A program made the position numbers and the translations under genes. A DNA stretch of 64,000 nucleotides from NCBI RefSeq assembly GCF_042186555.1, contig NC_133327.1:99798353-99862352 (forward strand). The letters are read 5' to 3'. This document shows positions 43,948-55,990 of the stretch, piece after piece (position 1 is the stretch's first letter; each line of letters begins with the position of its first letter). The notes under the pieces are model-generated. The model was not told where the DNA came from and searched no databases. It was given only the letters and a program-made list of their open reading frames with translations. This DNA comes from Aquarana catesbeiana. Its lineage: Eukaryota; Chordata; Amphibia; Anura; Ranidae.

Positions 43948-44504
43948 TTGCAGAAAGACTACAAACTGGCCCCGTACCTCGAGGTGCTACAAGACCCCAA
44001 AGACAGACAGACCCTGAGCCTGTACAGACTGAGCGCCCACAGCCTGGAAATCGAATCAGGATGGCACAGGCAGACCTACAAACCCAGGGAGAGTAGACTG
44101 TGCCAGCAACGTGACCAGGAGGTCCTGGAAGATGAGGACCACTTCTTGCTACATTGCCCAAAGTACTCATCAGTGAGGGACACTCACTTCCGGAGACTCT
44201 CCACTCTCATCCCGGACTTCAATTCTATAGAAGAGAAGAGGAAACTCCAATTTCTAATGGTGGAAGAGGAGCCAACAGTAAAAATTGCTGCCCAATATGT
44301 GACAGCGTGTCACCGACTTAGAGGGACATGTAAGACTGAGGACTTAAAAATCCTTTACATGGACTTATGCCCATTCCCCTCCATATTACCCCCCCCCCTT
44401 TATTTTTTCTTATAGAAACTCTACTGCTTTGGCAATGCTAACATGTATGTGGTCCTGCCAAAAAAGCTTATTTGAATTTGATTTGAGCTGAATTGAATTA
44501 AAAG
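43948..44504 (+). pseudogene. SGNH LINE ORF2 C-terminus and 3' UTR
   Basis: Another frame carries LQDPKDRQTLSLYRLSAHSL and a Cys/His cluster (CQQ...DEDHFLLHC), typical of LINE ORF2 ends, to a stop at 44413-44415. The 3' UTR is about 90 bp and ends GAATTGAATTAAAA directly at the GA repeat. Confidence 0.8.
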
Positions 44505-44818
44505 AGAGAGGGGGGACGGGGGAGAGAGGAGAGAGAGAGGGACAGGGGAGAGAGAGAGAGAGGGATGGGGGAGAGAGGAGAGAGAGAGGGACAGAGGAGA
44601 GAGAGAGAGAGAGAGAGGGGGGACAGAGGAGAGAGAGGGAGGGAGGGACGGGGGAGAGAGAGAGATAGAAAGAGAGGGGGGACAGGGGAGAGAGAGAGGG
44701 GGGGCGGGGAGAGAGAGAGAGAGGGATGGGGGAGAGAGAGGAGAAAGAGAGAGAGAGAGGAGAAAGAGGGATGGGGAGAGAGGAGAAAGAGAGAGAGAGA
44801 GGGGGGATGGGGAGAGAG

Positions 44819-44864
<46 letters not shown>

Positions 44865-44881
44865 ATGGGGAGAGAGGAGAA

Positions 44882-44912
<31 letters not shown>

Positions 44913-45044
44913 AGAGAGAGAAGGATGGGGGAGAGAGAGAGAGAAGGATGGGGGAGAGAGAGAGAGAAGGATGGGGGGGAGAGAGAGAGAGAGAGAGAGA
45001 GAAGGATGGGGGAGAGAGAGAGGGATGGTGGAAAGAGAGGGAGA

Positions 45045-45082
<38 letters not shown>

Positions 45083-45201
45083 CGGGGGAGAGAGAGAGGG
45101 GGCGGGGGAGAGAGGAGAGAGAGGGACAGAGGAGAGAGAGAGGGGGCGGGGGTGAGGATAGAGAGAGAGGGACATAGGAGAGACAGAGAGAGACAGAGAG
45201 A

Positions 45202-45247
<46 letters not shown>

Positions 45248-45302
45248 TACAGGGGAGAGAGGGGAGAGAGAGAGGGACAGAGGAGAGAGAGAGAGAGAGG
45301 GA

Positions 45303-45362
<60 letters not shown>

Positions 45363-45408
45363 ACAGGGGAGAGAGGGGAGAGAGAGAGGGACAGAGGAGA
45401 GAGAGGGA

Positions 45409-45444
<36 letters not shown>

Positions 45445-45535
45445 GGGAAAGAGATGGGGGAAAGAGAGGAGAGAGAGAGGGATGGGGGAGAGAGAGAGAG
45501 GGATGGGGGAAAGAGAGGAGGGAAAGAGAGGGATG

Positions 45536-45606
<71 letters not shown>
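44505..45606 (+). repeat. GA-rich microsatellite, right block (1.1 kb)
   Basis: GA dinucleotide runs with GGGACAGAGGAGAGAG and GGATGGGGGAGAGAG modules, the same modules as 31018-31330. Long Arg/Glu ORFs here are composition artefacts. Confidence 0.97.
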
Positions 45607-45607
<1 letters not shown>

Positions 45608-46384
45608 GAATCTTCTATCCTACCTGTCTTCTGTAAACTACCAATTGCACTAGGCCCCCCCCCCCTTAGTGGAGATTAAATGATATGTACATGTTCGTAG
45701 TCTATATCAAAAGAACAGTGATAACCATGGCTGCCTCCATAGATACAGTGGAGGTATGACGTAGCCACCCAGGTACAGGAAGTGTGAAAAATAAAGCAAA
45801 AGAAGTTTGAAAAAAAGAAAATGAATGCAACATTCAACCAAGGACTACTAAGCAGCAATATATTACATTAATGATTTTGGGTTTAGATACATTTTAATTG
45901 TAGACTGCATTCTCTACAAAACATTTTACATGTGGGGAAAGGAAAGATTAACTTAGACAAAAATAAACTATCATAGCACCTACGTATGCTGAGAAGACAG
46001 TTTTCATGCTCACATCCATTTAAATCTGATGCTCTGACAGTTTCACAGTCTGTCATATCCAATGGTCAGTTCCGAAGTGTGAATGATCTGCTAAACTGGC
46101 AAATATTTTCACAGCTCTTGAGAAGCAGAATTGTTTGTGACAGACCGAATGATGTGCAGAGCAAACATACTTTCAAATACTAGATATTATTTGTAAATAG
46201 CCAACTCTGTATATAAATACAGGATTTTTAAGTATTATTCCACTTTAAATATGCCTTTTGTAAATTCCTGTGTAATTTGTAATATTTTTTATTACTTTAC
46301 ACAATATATATTAGATTACTATATATAGCGTTATATACATAAACAAAGACCAAAGTGCATTGACCTCCTTAAGTACTGTACATA
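45607..46384. other. No gene recognised
   Basis: AT-rich, no repeat family or ORF that I can support. Confidence 0.4.
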
Positions 46385-46851
46385 TAATATGCTTTAATAA
46401 CAAAGGATTAAAAACATTTTCATTTGCATGTATAAAATATCAGGTCTTGTTCACACAGGCACTGAGGCCCATACACCATGAATGGACCTTTAGTTTATGT
46501 GGCTGGATCCACCAGGTATTGTGTGCAGACAGTCCACATAAGTCTATTGGGATACCACGGTTGCATGAAAACAGGCGCTCATCCTAATTTGATAGGCATT
46601 CGTGTTAAGTGACCCTGAATGCACATTGTCTGCCTTCGGGGCCACCCACCTGCATTGGTGTGCAAGTCAAATTCAAATGAGCGTCTGTGTCCCCATAGAC
46701 TTACATGAGCTGCCTGCACGCAGTACCTGGTGGCTCCAGCCACATAAACTAACAGCCCCTTCACGATGTGCTGTCCTTAGTGCTTGTTTGAATGAAGCCT
46801 TATACTTTGCAAATGTGAGTGTTTTTAATCCTTTGTTTCTAAAGTGTATTA
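46385..46851. mobile_element. Foldback element with about 180-bp arms
   Basis: TAATATGCTTTAATAACAAA...at the left and its inverse ending GTGTATTA at 46851. TTTATGTGGCTGGATCCACC (46494) pairs with GGTGGCTCCAGCCACATAAA (46729). Arms are about 80 percent matched by eye. No ORF. Confidence 0.75.
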
Positions 46852-47084
46852 TACATATTTTAGGAGACCAGTTATAGTTGCCAACATTTCAAAAAAGTTT
46901 CCAGGGATGCCTTTTTTGCTGTACATCCAGCAAACTGTTGCAGGCAGAAAATGTACAGTACTTTAGGGGTGGGGCATACATTGAAAACATACGTGGTTCT
47001 GCCGTACTATGTGATCCAGTGAAGGCAAGCGCACTGTTAAGATTACATTGAGCATATTTCTGTGCGGGTCGAGTACACACATCC
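46852..47084. other. Short spacer
   Basis: Nothing recognised. Confidence 0.4.
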
Positions 47085-47639
47085 CCATGCGGGTACACTC
47101 ACCAAACCACCAAGACACCAAGGGATCAGTATCGCTTATTGAGTGTCCTCCAAATTGTTATGGATATGACAATGTACACTTCTAGGGGTTACTGTTAGTT
47201 GCTCTCCAAAGTTGTAAACGACCACAAGAGAAACCATCACAATGCAATATGTTTAATACTAAAATCGTAAGGTTAAAAGCAAAATAGTTTCGCTTAAATT
47301 AGATGGTGTCCTTAATAACGGCACTTAGTTTATCTAGCGATTGTATACTACGATGCGCTCTGCTAATCTCGAAATCCTAGCCGACATGCGTTCCAATTGC
47401 CAGAAATGCTGAGTCGGGTGATGCTGGAAATGTCAGGATCACGCGGTTGCGTCTCAAGATTTTAGCATTAAACACATTGTGCTATGATGGTTTCTCTTGT
47501 GGTTTTTTGATACTTTGGAGAGTAACTAACAGTAACTGCTCGAAGTGTGCATTGTCATATCCATAATAATTTGGAGGATACCCAATAAGCGATACTGATC
47601 CTTTGAAGTCTTGGTTGTCTGGTGAGTGTACTCGCATGG
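47085..47639. repeat. Inverted repeat with about 187-bp arms and about 180-bp loop
   Basis: Left arm 47085-47271 and right arm 47455-47639 are about 85-90 percent complementary by eye, for example GATCAGTATCGCTTATTG/CAATAAGCGATACTGATC and CCACAAGAGAAACCATCA/complement. The loop is richer in CpG than the surroundings. Family not recognised. Confidence 0.85.
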
Positions 47640-47963
47640 TGGTGGGAAGAGCACATCACAAATTTGGAGTGGTTGATGGCAGCATAAGGCACAGTGGAAT
47701 ACCGCATTATTTATAGATACTTCCATGGACTAAATTTGTTGCCAACACTGGACTGAGTAGTGGGACAGGCACTGCATTTTTTAATATTAATTTGTGTTTA
47801 TGTTTATCTGATGTAGTGTGGCTCACATTTTTGATTTACGCACAAATAGCTGCACTATTGTGCTGTGGCTTTACTTATACATATTTTTCCCCATAGGATT
47901 TTTTTTAATTTTTAGTAATCTTTTTATTTTTTTTTTCCTACTTTCATCATATTTTCACACATT

Positions 47964-48106
47964 GGGGTTGATTTACTAAAACTGGATAGTGAAAAATCTG
48001 GTGCAGCTGTACATGGTAGCCAATCAGCTTCTAACTTCAACTTGTTCACTTACTCTTTGACAAAAAAAAAAACTGGAAGATGCTCCAGTTTTAGTAAATC
48101 AACCCC
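47964..48106. mobile_element. Short MITE with GGGGTTGATTTACTAAAACTGGA termini, ATT flanks
   Basis: GGGGTTGATTTACTAAAACT at 47964 and AGTTTTAGTAAATCAACCCC ending 48106, each bordered by ATT. A 3-bp duplication and these ends fit the Harbinger group loosely. Confidence 0.8.
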
Positions 48107-48388
48107 ATTGTGTTACTTACACAGGTACTGTATTTCTGATTAAGGGCATTCTTTTTTACATTTTTTTTTTGATTGCCAGTACCGCTGGTCAGCCTGGAGA
48201 GTCACTGCACTCAGAATCCGCCATGTGTCCCAGCATGATATCACTCCCTGCACAGTTACCTCTGCACGATCAGAGTTGTGCTTACATGACTTCAGAACTA
48301 TCAGCACACTTCCGTTCATGGAGCCTGCAAGCAGTAGCACAGTGTTACCAGCTCCGGCAACTATATAAGCATTGGCCACAGGGAGCTC
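48107..48388. other. Short spacer
   Basis: Host-like sequence with no feature recognised. Its end CTATCCTG (48389-48396) is the left target duplication of the next element. Confidence 0.4.
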
Positions 48389-48396
48389 CTATCCTG

Positions 48397-50470
48397 TAGG
48401 GATGGGCGAATGGTTTGGCCCGATCATAAGTTTGGGCCGAACTTTGATTGTTCGGATGTTCAGGCATATACCGAACAATATGCGGTGTTCGGGGCAAATT
48501 CGAAAGCCGCAGGAACACCGTTAAAGTCTACAGGACATTAACATGGAAAATCAAAAGTGTTCATTTTAAAGGCTTATATGCAAGATATTGTCATAAAAAG
48601 TGTTTGGGGACCCGGGTCCTGCCCCAAGGGGCATGTATCAATGCAAATTAAAAAAAAAAAAACTGATGTTTTTTCGGGAGAAGTGATTTTTTTAATGCTT
48701 AAAGTGAAACAATAAAAATGAAATATTCCTTTAAATATCATGCCTGGGGGGTGTCTATAGTATGCCTGTAAAGTGGCTCATTTTTCCCGTGTTTAGAAGA
48801 GCACCGCAGCAAAATGACATTTCTAAAGGAAAAATTGTCATTCAAAACAGATTGGGGCTGTAATGAATTGTCGGGTCTTGGCAATATAGATAAAACTCAT
48901 TGAAAAAAATGGCATGGAGCCCCCCCAAGTCCATTACCAGGCCCTTCAGGTCTTGTATGAATATTAAGGGGAACCCCGAAGCAAAAATTAAAAAAAAATT
49001 GCGTGGGGGTCCCCCCAAAATCCATACCAGGCCCTTCAGGTCTGGTATGGAAATTAAGGGGAACCCTGCGCCAAAATTAAAAAATAAATGGTGTAGTGGT
49101 CCCCCCAAAATCCATACCAGACCCTTATCCGAGCATGCAACCTGGCAGGCCGCAGGAAAAGAGGGGGGCCACGTGCCCTCAACATGGGGAGGGTGCTTTG
49201 GGGTCTGACATGGAGGCAGAGGTGTTGTGTTTTTTTTTCTTTTTTTGGCTCATCTGCGGCGTTATAGAAGATGAATGGACATTTTTATTTTTTTATCTTT
49301 TAATAAAGAACTCTTTGTCTGTCTTTGTGTGTTGTCTTTTTTACCATTTGACACTTTTTTTCTGTAAAATGGTAGCGGTACAATGTACCCCTTTACCAAT
49401 TCACATAGGGGGGCCAGGATCTGGGGGTTCCCTTGTTAAAGGGGGCTTCCAGATTCCTATAAGCCCCCCCACCCGCATACCCCCACAACCACCGAGCAAA
49501 GTCAGACCCAAAAGCACCCTCCCTATGTTGAGGGCATGTGGCCTGGTATGGTTCGGGGAGGGCGCTCTCTCACCCCCCCTCTTTTCCTGCGGCCTGCCAG
49601 GTTGCGTGCTCGGATAAGGGTCTAGTATGGATTTTAGGGGGACCCCTATGCCATTTTTTTTTTCTTTTGGCGCAGGGTTCCCCTTAAAATCTATACCAGA
49701 CCTGAAGGGTCTGGTATGGATTTTGGGGGGACCCCTACACCATTTTTTTAATTTGGCGCAGGGTTCCCCTTAATTTCCATACCAGACCTGAAGGGCCTGG
49801 TATGGATTTTGGGGGGACCCCATGCCGTTTTTTTCAATTAGTTTTATCTATATTGCTGAGACCTGACAATTCATTACACCGATCAGTATTAAAAGACAAT
49901 TTTTCCTTTAGAAATGTCATTTTGCTGTGGTACTGTTCTAAACACGGGAAAACTGCACCACTTTACAGGCATACTATAGACACCCCCAAGGCACGATATT
50001 TAAAAGGAATATTTCATTTTTTTCACTTTAAGCATTTAAAAAAATCACTGCTTCCAAAAAAACGTCCATTTTTAAAACTTTGTTTTGCATTGATACATGT
50101 CCCCTGGGGCAGGACCCAGGTCCCCAAACACTTTTTATGACAATAACTTGCATAGAAGCCTTTAAAATGAGCACTTTTGATTTTTCATGTTCATATCCCA
50201 TAGACCAGGGGTCTCAAACTGGCGGCCCTCCAGCTGTTGCGAAACTACAAGTCCCATCATGTCTCTGCCTGTGGGAGTCATGCTTGTAACTGTCAGCCTT
50301 GCAATGCCTCATGGGACTTGTAGTTTTGCAGCAGCTAGAGGGCCACCAGTTTGAGACCCCTGCCATAGACTTTAACGGTGTTTGTGTGTTCTGCCGATTT
50401 TTTTACTTGTTCGGATGTTCTAGTGCAAACCGAACCGGGGGGGGGGGGGGGGGTGTTCGGCTCGTCCTTA
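48397..50470. mobile_element. Palindromic hAT-like element with 8-bp target duplication
   Basis: Starts TAGGGATGGGC and ends GGCTCGTCCTTA. CTATCCTG flanks it at 48389-48396 and 50471-50478, which places this family in hAT. It has the same block order as 22503-25142, including GTCCTGCCCCAAGGGGCATG, GGGGTGTCTATAGTATGCC and CAGGCCCTTCAGGTCTGGTA repeats, all mirrored in the right half. It contains a smaller hAT MITE at 50206-50362 and a G-run at 50438-50454. Confidence 0.88.
50206..50362. mobile_element. 157-bp hAT MITE nested in the palindromic element
   Basis: CAGGGGTCTCAAACTGG...CCAGTTTGAGACCCCTG with the 8-bp duplication CCATAGAC at 50198-50205 and 50363-50370. Same family as 18687-18845. 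Confidence 0.95.
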
Positions 50471-50478
50471 CTATCCTG

Positions 50479-51451
50479 CACTTCAGCAGCACAGATCAGA
50501 TAGTGATATCACCGCACACAGCAGGGAGCACTCTGCAGAATGGGAATAGACTTTGAATGCAGTGACTTTTCCAGGTTGACACGGAGCAACTCAAAATTCA
50601 GAAGCTTTGCTGGCATTAGACTTTGTGGTGGTGGGGGGGGCACAGGGTTGGATTGGGGATGAGGAGCAGTGGGAAGTAGAATTGGATGAGGGTTGAAAGA
50701 CCACTGCTGCTAGGACAGGGACACTGCAACTGTCCCCTTGGCCCTAATCCACAAAGGCAACCTGATACACAGTTGTCAAGGGACACCTGAATGAAAAGCA
50801 GAACTGGCAAATCCAGGACAGTTGGTAAGTATGTGCCCTTTGGTTTTTGATTATGAATTTTTTAATTGATAAGTCACATTTGAAGTCATCATCTGCAGTA
50901 CATGTTGCGTTATTATAATTAAATTATGCCTGTATAAGAAACAGACAAACAAGCTATGGGAGGACTATCTCTGGAGTCCTAAAAGCTGAGCAAGTTTGCA
51001 TGCTATTATAATATATATTAACAGAGGAGAACAGCTGGGGAGTCAATGGTGGTGAAGGATCTGGGAAGTCTTTGACCTGTGATCCACATTGTACTGATCT
51101 CAGGCTACCTGTACAAAGCTAGCAGAAAAAAATGATATAAATAGAAGACCTCAAAATAAGGTGAGTGCAGACATGGAAACGTCCTGCTGCAGTGTTATAC
51201 CAACTGAACTTTCAGTTAAGCTATCAAACTACATTCCTGGTCCATCAAAACAAAAAGGTGTTCAAAGGCCTACAGTCCTTTTTCTTTAGAAATCCTTGTC
51301 CTGTCCTCTGTCAGCATGCTGATGAGAAGGACCTTAAGTTTATATGGAAGCAGTGGTCCCTCTGCAAAGGCAACACCCCCCTACTTAATCAGAATTAGAG
51401 CTCTTCAATCATCATGAAATACTACAACAAAATGCTACAAAGCTTCTGACG
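50479..51451. other. No gene recognised
   Basis: Mixed composition, with a G-run near 50629. No coherent ORF. Confidence 0.4.
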
Positions 51452-52420
51452 TTAACCAGTTCCGGACCGCCGACCACACACTGCAGCAGGGTGGCCCGGC
51501 TGCGCGAAACGACATACCTGTATGTTGTCCGTGCTCCCTGGTCTGGGGCATGTGCGCGCCGCCGGCGATCCACTCCTGCTGTGATTGGACACAGAGGGAG
51601 CCAATCAGTAGGGCCAGCGGCCGCGATTGTCACCGGCCACCTGCGATTGTTCTCAGGAATGACAGAATGGCGGTCTGCCTATGTAAACAAGGCAAACCGT
51701 CATTCTGTCACAGTCAAAGAGACAGATCTGAGATTCCTACTAATCAGGAACTAATCAGCACCCCCCACGCAGTTAGAAAGCAATCCCAGGGAACACATAT
51801 AACCCATTTGATTGCCCCTTATGTTAACCCCTTCCCTGCCAGTGTCACTTATACTGTGACAGTGCTTTTTTTTTTGGCACTGATCACTGTATTGGTGTCA
51901 CTGGTCCCCAAACTGTGTCACTTAGTGTTCAATTCATCCACTGCAATGTCGCAGTCCTGCTAAAAATCACTGATCACTGCCATTACAAGTAAATCTATCC
52001 CGTAGTTTGTAGATGTGATAACTTTTGCGCAAACCAATCAATATACGCTAATTGTTTGTTTTTTTTTTTTACCAACAATATGTTGCAGAATACAAATTGG
52101 CCTAAACTGATGAAGAAATTTGATGTTTTACATATTTTTTATTTTTATTGGATATGGTTTTTTATAGCAGAAAGGAAAAAATATTGGGTTTTTTTTCAAA
52201 ATTGTTGCTCTTTTTTTGTTTATAGCCAAAAAAATAAAAAAAAACGCAGAGGTGATCAAATACCAGCAAAAGAAAGGTCTATTTGTGGGAAAAAAATTAC
52301 AATTTTGTTTGGGTACGTCGTACGACTGCACAATTGTCCGTTAAAGTGACGCAATGCCATATCGCAAAAAATGGCCTGGTCATTAAGTGGGTAAAAATCC
52401 TTCTGAGGCTAAAAGCACAC
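51452..52420. mobile_element. piggyBac-like foldback element, copy F
   Basis: Starts TTAACCAGTTCCGGACC. It contains the hairpin TGACAGAATGGCGGTCTGCC...GGCAAACCGTCATTCTGTCA (51660-51711) and the block AAACCAATCAATATACGC...TGTTGCAGAATACAAATTGGCCTAAACTGATGAAGA shared with copies C and G. The right border is eroded near GTGGGTAAAAATCC. Confidence 0.65.
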
Positions 52421-53648
52421 TCCCCTGTCCAGAGGTCCAGTGCTGGCATGGTTACTGGGGGAAGCCATCTGTGATCTTTTGCAGCTTCACAGCTGGCTGC
52501 CCACTGTGGGTGCGTGAGCCACAATGCGCTTTGTGACTAGTGCCCCAGGCTTCTGGGACCTGTGATGTGTATTAGAGGTTTGCAGGCGGGGGGGGGGGAC
52601 TTCCAGTGGATCGTCGCGGCGATCCAACAAGATGTGGGAGCGTGTACCTGTCAAAACCAGATACCTGTTCCCCCACCTCCCAATAAAAGTGGCAAAACTA
52701 GAACAGGAAGGCATAAAGTGAAACTTTGTCTCTAGAGTGAATTTCCATTTTAAGAATGTCAGCTGTAATATTTTGAACACCTTCTGTTTTGATGTACCTG
52801 GAAATTGGAATGCATTTAACAGATTTAACCTGAACAGTTGGGTTTTCAAGTGGAGCTTTAGGCTCCAAAATGAAAATGGGCAGACAGGCAGGATTTTTAA
52901 TGCATGCTTTGTCTCTTCTGCATTAAAGCTGCTTACCTGCCTCTCCGCCCCTGTACAGTAAGCTGCACAAGCGCAGCTCACTGCATGGATTTGGCAATGC
53001 CGAATTTGGTGGAACTCCTGCACTGGAATGACATCATCTTGGCCTGGCCAATGTTAGCAGCCAGCAACCTGGAAGCTGACCACCCAAAGATGTCTGTGGC
53101 CAGTGGTGAGTTCCAGGGATGACGTATCGCTGAATACAAAGCGAGTATAGTTTTGCTTTAATAGCTATCTGGCAATTCAAGTTTAGAAAAAACCACAGTT
53201 AGAACAGAAAGGCTACGCACATACATAACATGTTAAACATAATTATATAGATGTATTATGGAATAAAGAAAGGTCACTGTTTCTTTTTTTTTTTGGAAAT
53301 TAGTATTTAAATGGCAAAGCATGGTTCCTATTGCAGCTGCGACTACATTATTATAAAATAATGCATTCATAAGAGGTGACACTGATGATATAAAATGAGT
53401 GCACACATATGCACACACAACCAGTCATACATACTGAAGCATCTTAAAGGACATCAGAGTAATGGGGTCATAACCTTTCAGCTGGCAGACACGCATAAGT
53501 GCCTGTAAAGAGATTAACCAGATGGGAGGTCAGACTTTAACTACTGTGCTTTAAAAGGCACTATGATACATCAGAGGTACTGAAAGATAACAAAAAATCC
53601 AAGGATATTTTTATGCTTTAAAAATATTTCTATACACACACATATACA

Positions 53649-53649
<1 letters not shown>
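52421..53649. other. No gene recognised
   Basis: A G-run at 52586-52598. The short ORFs have no family features. Confidence 0.4.

Positions 53650-53705
<56 letters not shown>
53650..53705. repeat. (TA)n microsatellite
   Basis: About 28 uninterrupted TA units. Confidence 0.97.
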
Positions 53706-53708
<3 letters not shown>

Positions 53709-54309
53709 CTAGGGTTTATATAGGATAACCTGGCTATGTCATTAACAGTGCCCCACGTTTATGGCAAGGTTACACAAATTGGAGGTGGCCAGAGGAAGCA
53801 AGGCAGACATACAGTATATGAAAATCCAAAAGCACCGTATTATTAAAATCGTTTTAAATATCATTAAATATTATTGAATGAATTTTAAATATGATAAAAA
53901 AATAGTATTAAAAAAAATGTCAATCCAACTCCTAGAGACACACTGCTTTAATCACTTGCCGAGCGGCTCACGCCGATATATGTCGGCAGAATGGCAAGGG
54001 TGCAAAAAACGACGTACACGTGACCAAAAGTATGGAGCATGCCTGCGGCGATAGGATTCGTTGCAGAAACGATCAGTCTTCCGGTCCAAGCCAGGGACTT
54101 CTGGCCTGGACCTGCTGATCGGATCTGATCAATGAAATGCCTCCTCTGCCTGTGAATTGTAAATATAGGCAGAGGAAGTGATGTCACCTCCCATCCTGGA
54201 ATTATTTTCGGTTCCAGAGCACGGAGAGAGGACGACATCTAAAAGGGAGTTGCACCAACACTACACTGACACAGTCCACATAGGCACACATTGCACCCCT
54301 GGATCACCC

Positions 54310-54810
54310 CCCAATCACCCCCCAGTTAACCCCTTCACTCCCTGTCACCAATGGCAGTTTTCAGATTTTTCACTGATAACTGCATTGGTGTCACTTGTGA
54401 CACTAATCAGCGTTAGGGCAGCTAGTAGTAGGCCCAGGTAGCTTTAGGGTACCCCATTAACCCCCTAATAAAGGTTTAACCCCTTGATCACTCCCAATTA
54501 ACCCTTTCACCCCCTGTCACCAGTGTCACTAGTAGATCTATTTTCTGATCGCCGTATTACGGGTGATGCTAGTTAGCCAGTTGGTTAAATTCGCTGTCAG
54601 GTTTTTATAGCATCAGGGTACCCCCATATATTGCTTAATAAAGGTTTTAACCCCCTGATTGCCCACTAGTTAACCCTTTCACCTCCTGTCACCAGTGATC
54701 ACCGTATTAGTGTCACAGGTGACGCTGGTTAGTTAGTTAGTTTGTTTGTTTTTTACAACATCAAGGTACCTGCCATATATTACCTAATAAAGGTTTAACC
54801 CCCTGATCAG
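54310..54810 (+). repeat. Imperfect tandem repeats, about 170-bp period, three copies
   Basis: Each unit has TTAACCCTTTCACCCCCTGTCACCAGTG, a CCGTATTAGTGTCAC block and CCTAATAAAGGTTTAACCCC. Units start near 54325, 54500 and 54672. Confidence 0.8.
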
Positions 54811-55789
54811 CCTGTGGGTGACATCAGGTTTTAGCATCAGTTAGGGTCAGCGTCAGCCCCGGGTAGTGTCAGATTAGATTAACTTCCTGATGATGCATGC
54901 TGGAACGCGAAATGCATAGAAGCTAGGTCTGCACTCTACGTCACTTTTGCTGGGGGGTTTTCTAATGCATAGCATACACTGCTGGTCAGATAGTGCTGTC
55001 TGAACGGACTTCCACTGCACTAGGTGTTTCCGATATATTGATGCACTCCCCTCCTGGAAATATTGTAAGTGACTTTTTTTAACAATAAACAATACTACAC
55101 TATATCTGCCTTCCCTGGCAATTTCTAGCGGAGCTTGATTTTCAGATGTGGGAGATTTTTTCTGAGACATTTGTGCACATGTATATAGTGAAGCCATTCA
55201 CTAATACACGGTTTTGAATGTATACATACTATTTGTATAAATCACTTTTTTGCATTTTAATGATTGCATTGGGAGAGTCCTTTACCACAGCATTCATTCT
55301 TCATTAGTTTTCACTAGTTTCAGGTGCAGCAACTCTTTTTTTCTTTTTTCTTTTATTATTGGCGCTGGTTCCATTTATTTATTATTCATCATCAGATTAC
55401 TGCCAGTAGCGCTAACACCCACAAACACACTATACACCTCCCTTACTAGTATAGAGTCTGAACGGATCAATATTTTTGATCTGATCAGATCTATACTAGC
55501 GTCCCCAGTAGTTTAGGGTTCCCAAAAATGCAGTGTTAGCGGGATCAGCCCAGATACCTGCTAGCACCTGCGTTTAGCCCCTCCACCCAGCCCAGCCCAC
55601 CCAAGTGCAGTATCAATCGATCACTGTCACTTACAAAACACAACACAAAACTGCAGCGTTCGCAGAGTCATGCCTGATCCCTGCAAACGCTAATAGTTTT
55701 TTTGGTAGCGATTGAAGCAGGCTCTGACAATTAGGTGCTCTTTTTTCCTGTGAGTTGCACTAGTTGTACCTATAAATTTAGAGGTCAAA

Positions 55790-55990
55790 ATGTCCAGACA
55801 GAGGTACACTAGTGAAGAGGCCTACACCTTTCTGAGCATGACAGATGAGAGGGAGGGGGAAGCTGCCTCACAGTCAGATTCAGGCTCAGAATACGAACAT
55901 GTAGACAGCAGCGGCACCCTGACAGACAGCTCTGACGACAGAGTAGTGGTCCCTGCTAAGGTGTGCCTGACCCTGTTCGTCTATTGTTAA
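55790..55990 (+). pseudogene. Probable piggyBac transposase N-terminal fragment
   Basis: 66 codons starting MSRQRYTSEEAYTFLS, then an acidic Ser/Asp/Glu-rich segment (SQSDSGSEYEHVDSS), ending TAA 55988-55990. A second frame (55992-56240) continues with a Ser/Ala-rich stretch containing GSRMEQRASTSA. An acidic, disordered N-terminus and the TTAA-flanked element fit piggyBac transposases. The catalytic DDD domain is absent, so identity is inferred. Confidence 0.45.

Larger units (their letters stand above)
31331..44504 (+). mobile_element. Dead non-LTR retrotransposon (SGNH ORF1, EN-RT ORF2), split by three insertions
   Basis: Segments in order: ORF1 start 31332-31475, SGNH domain 31621-31805 and 32225-32598, endonuclease 32816-33751, ORF2 middle 39108-39278 and 42033-42500, reverse transcriptase 42500-43911, C-terminal zinc region 43948-44415, short 3' UTR. 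Insertions sit at 31806-32224, 33767-39092 and 39279-42032. The coding order and the apurinic-type endonuclease place it among CR1/L2/Rex-like LINEs; I cannot fix the clade. Both ends abut the same GA-rich microsatellite. Confidence 0.85.

Noticed and set aside
44498..45679. Long Arg/Glu/Gly and Ser/Leu/Pro ORFs
   Set aside because: GA-rich microsatellite read in different frames; no start context or conserved domain.
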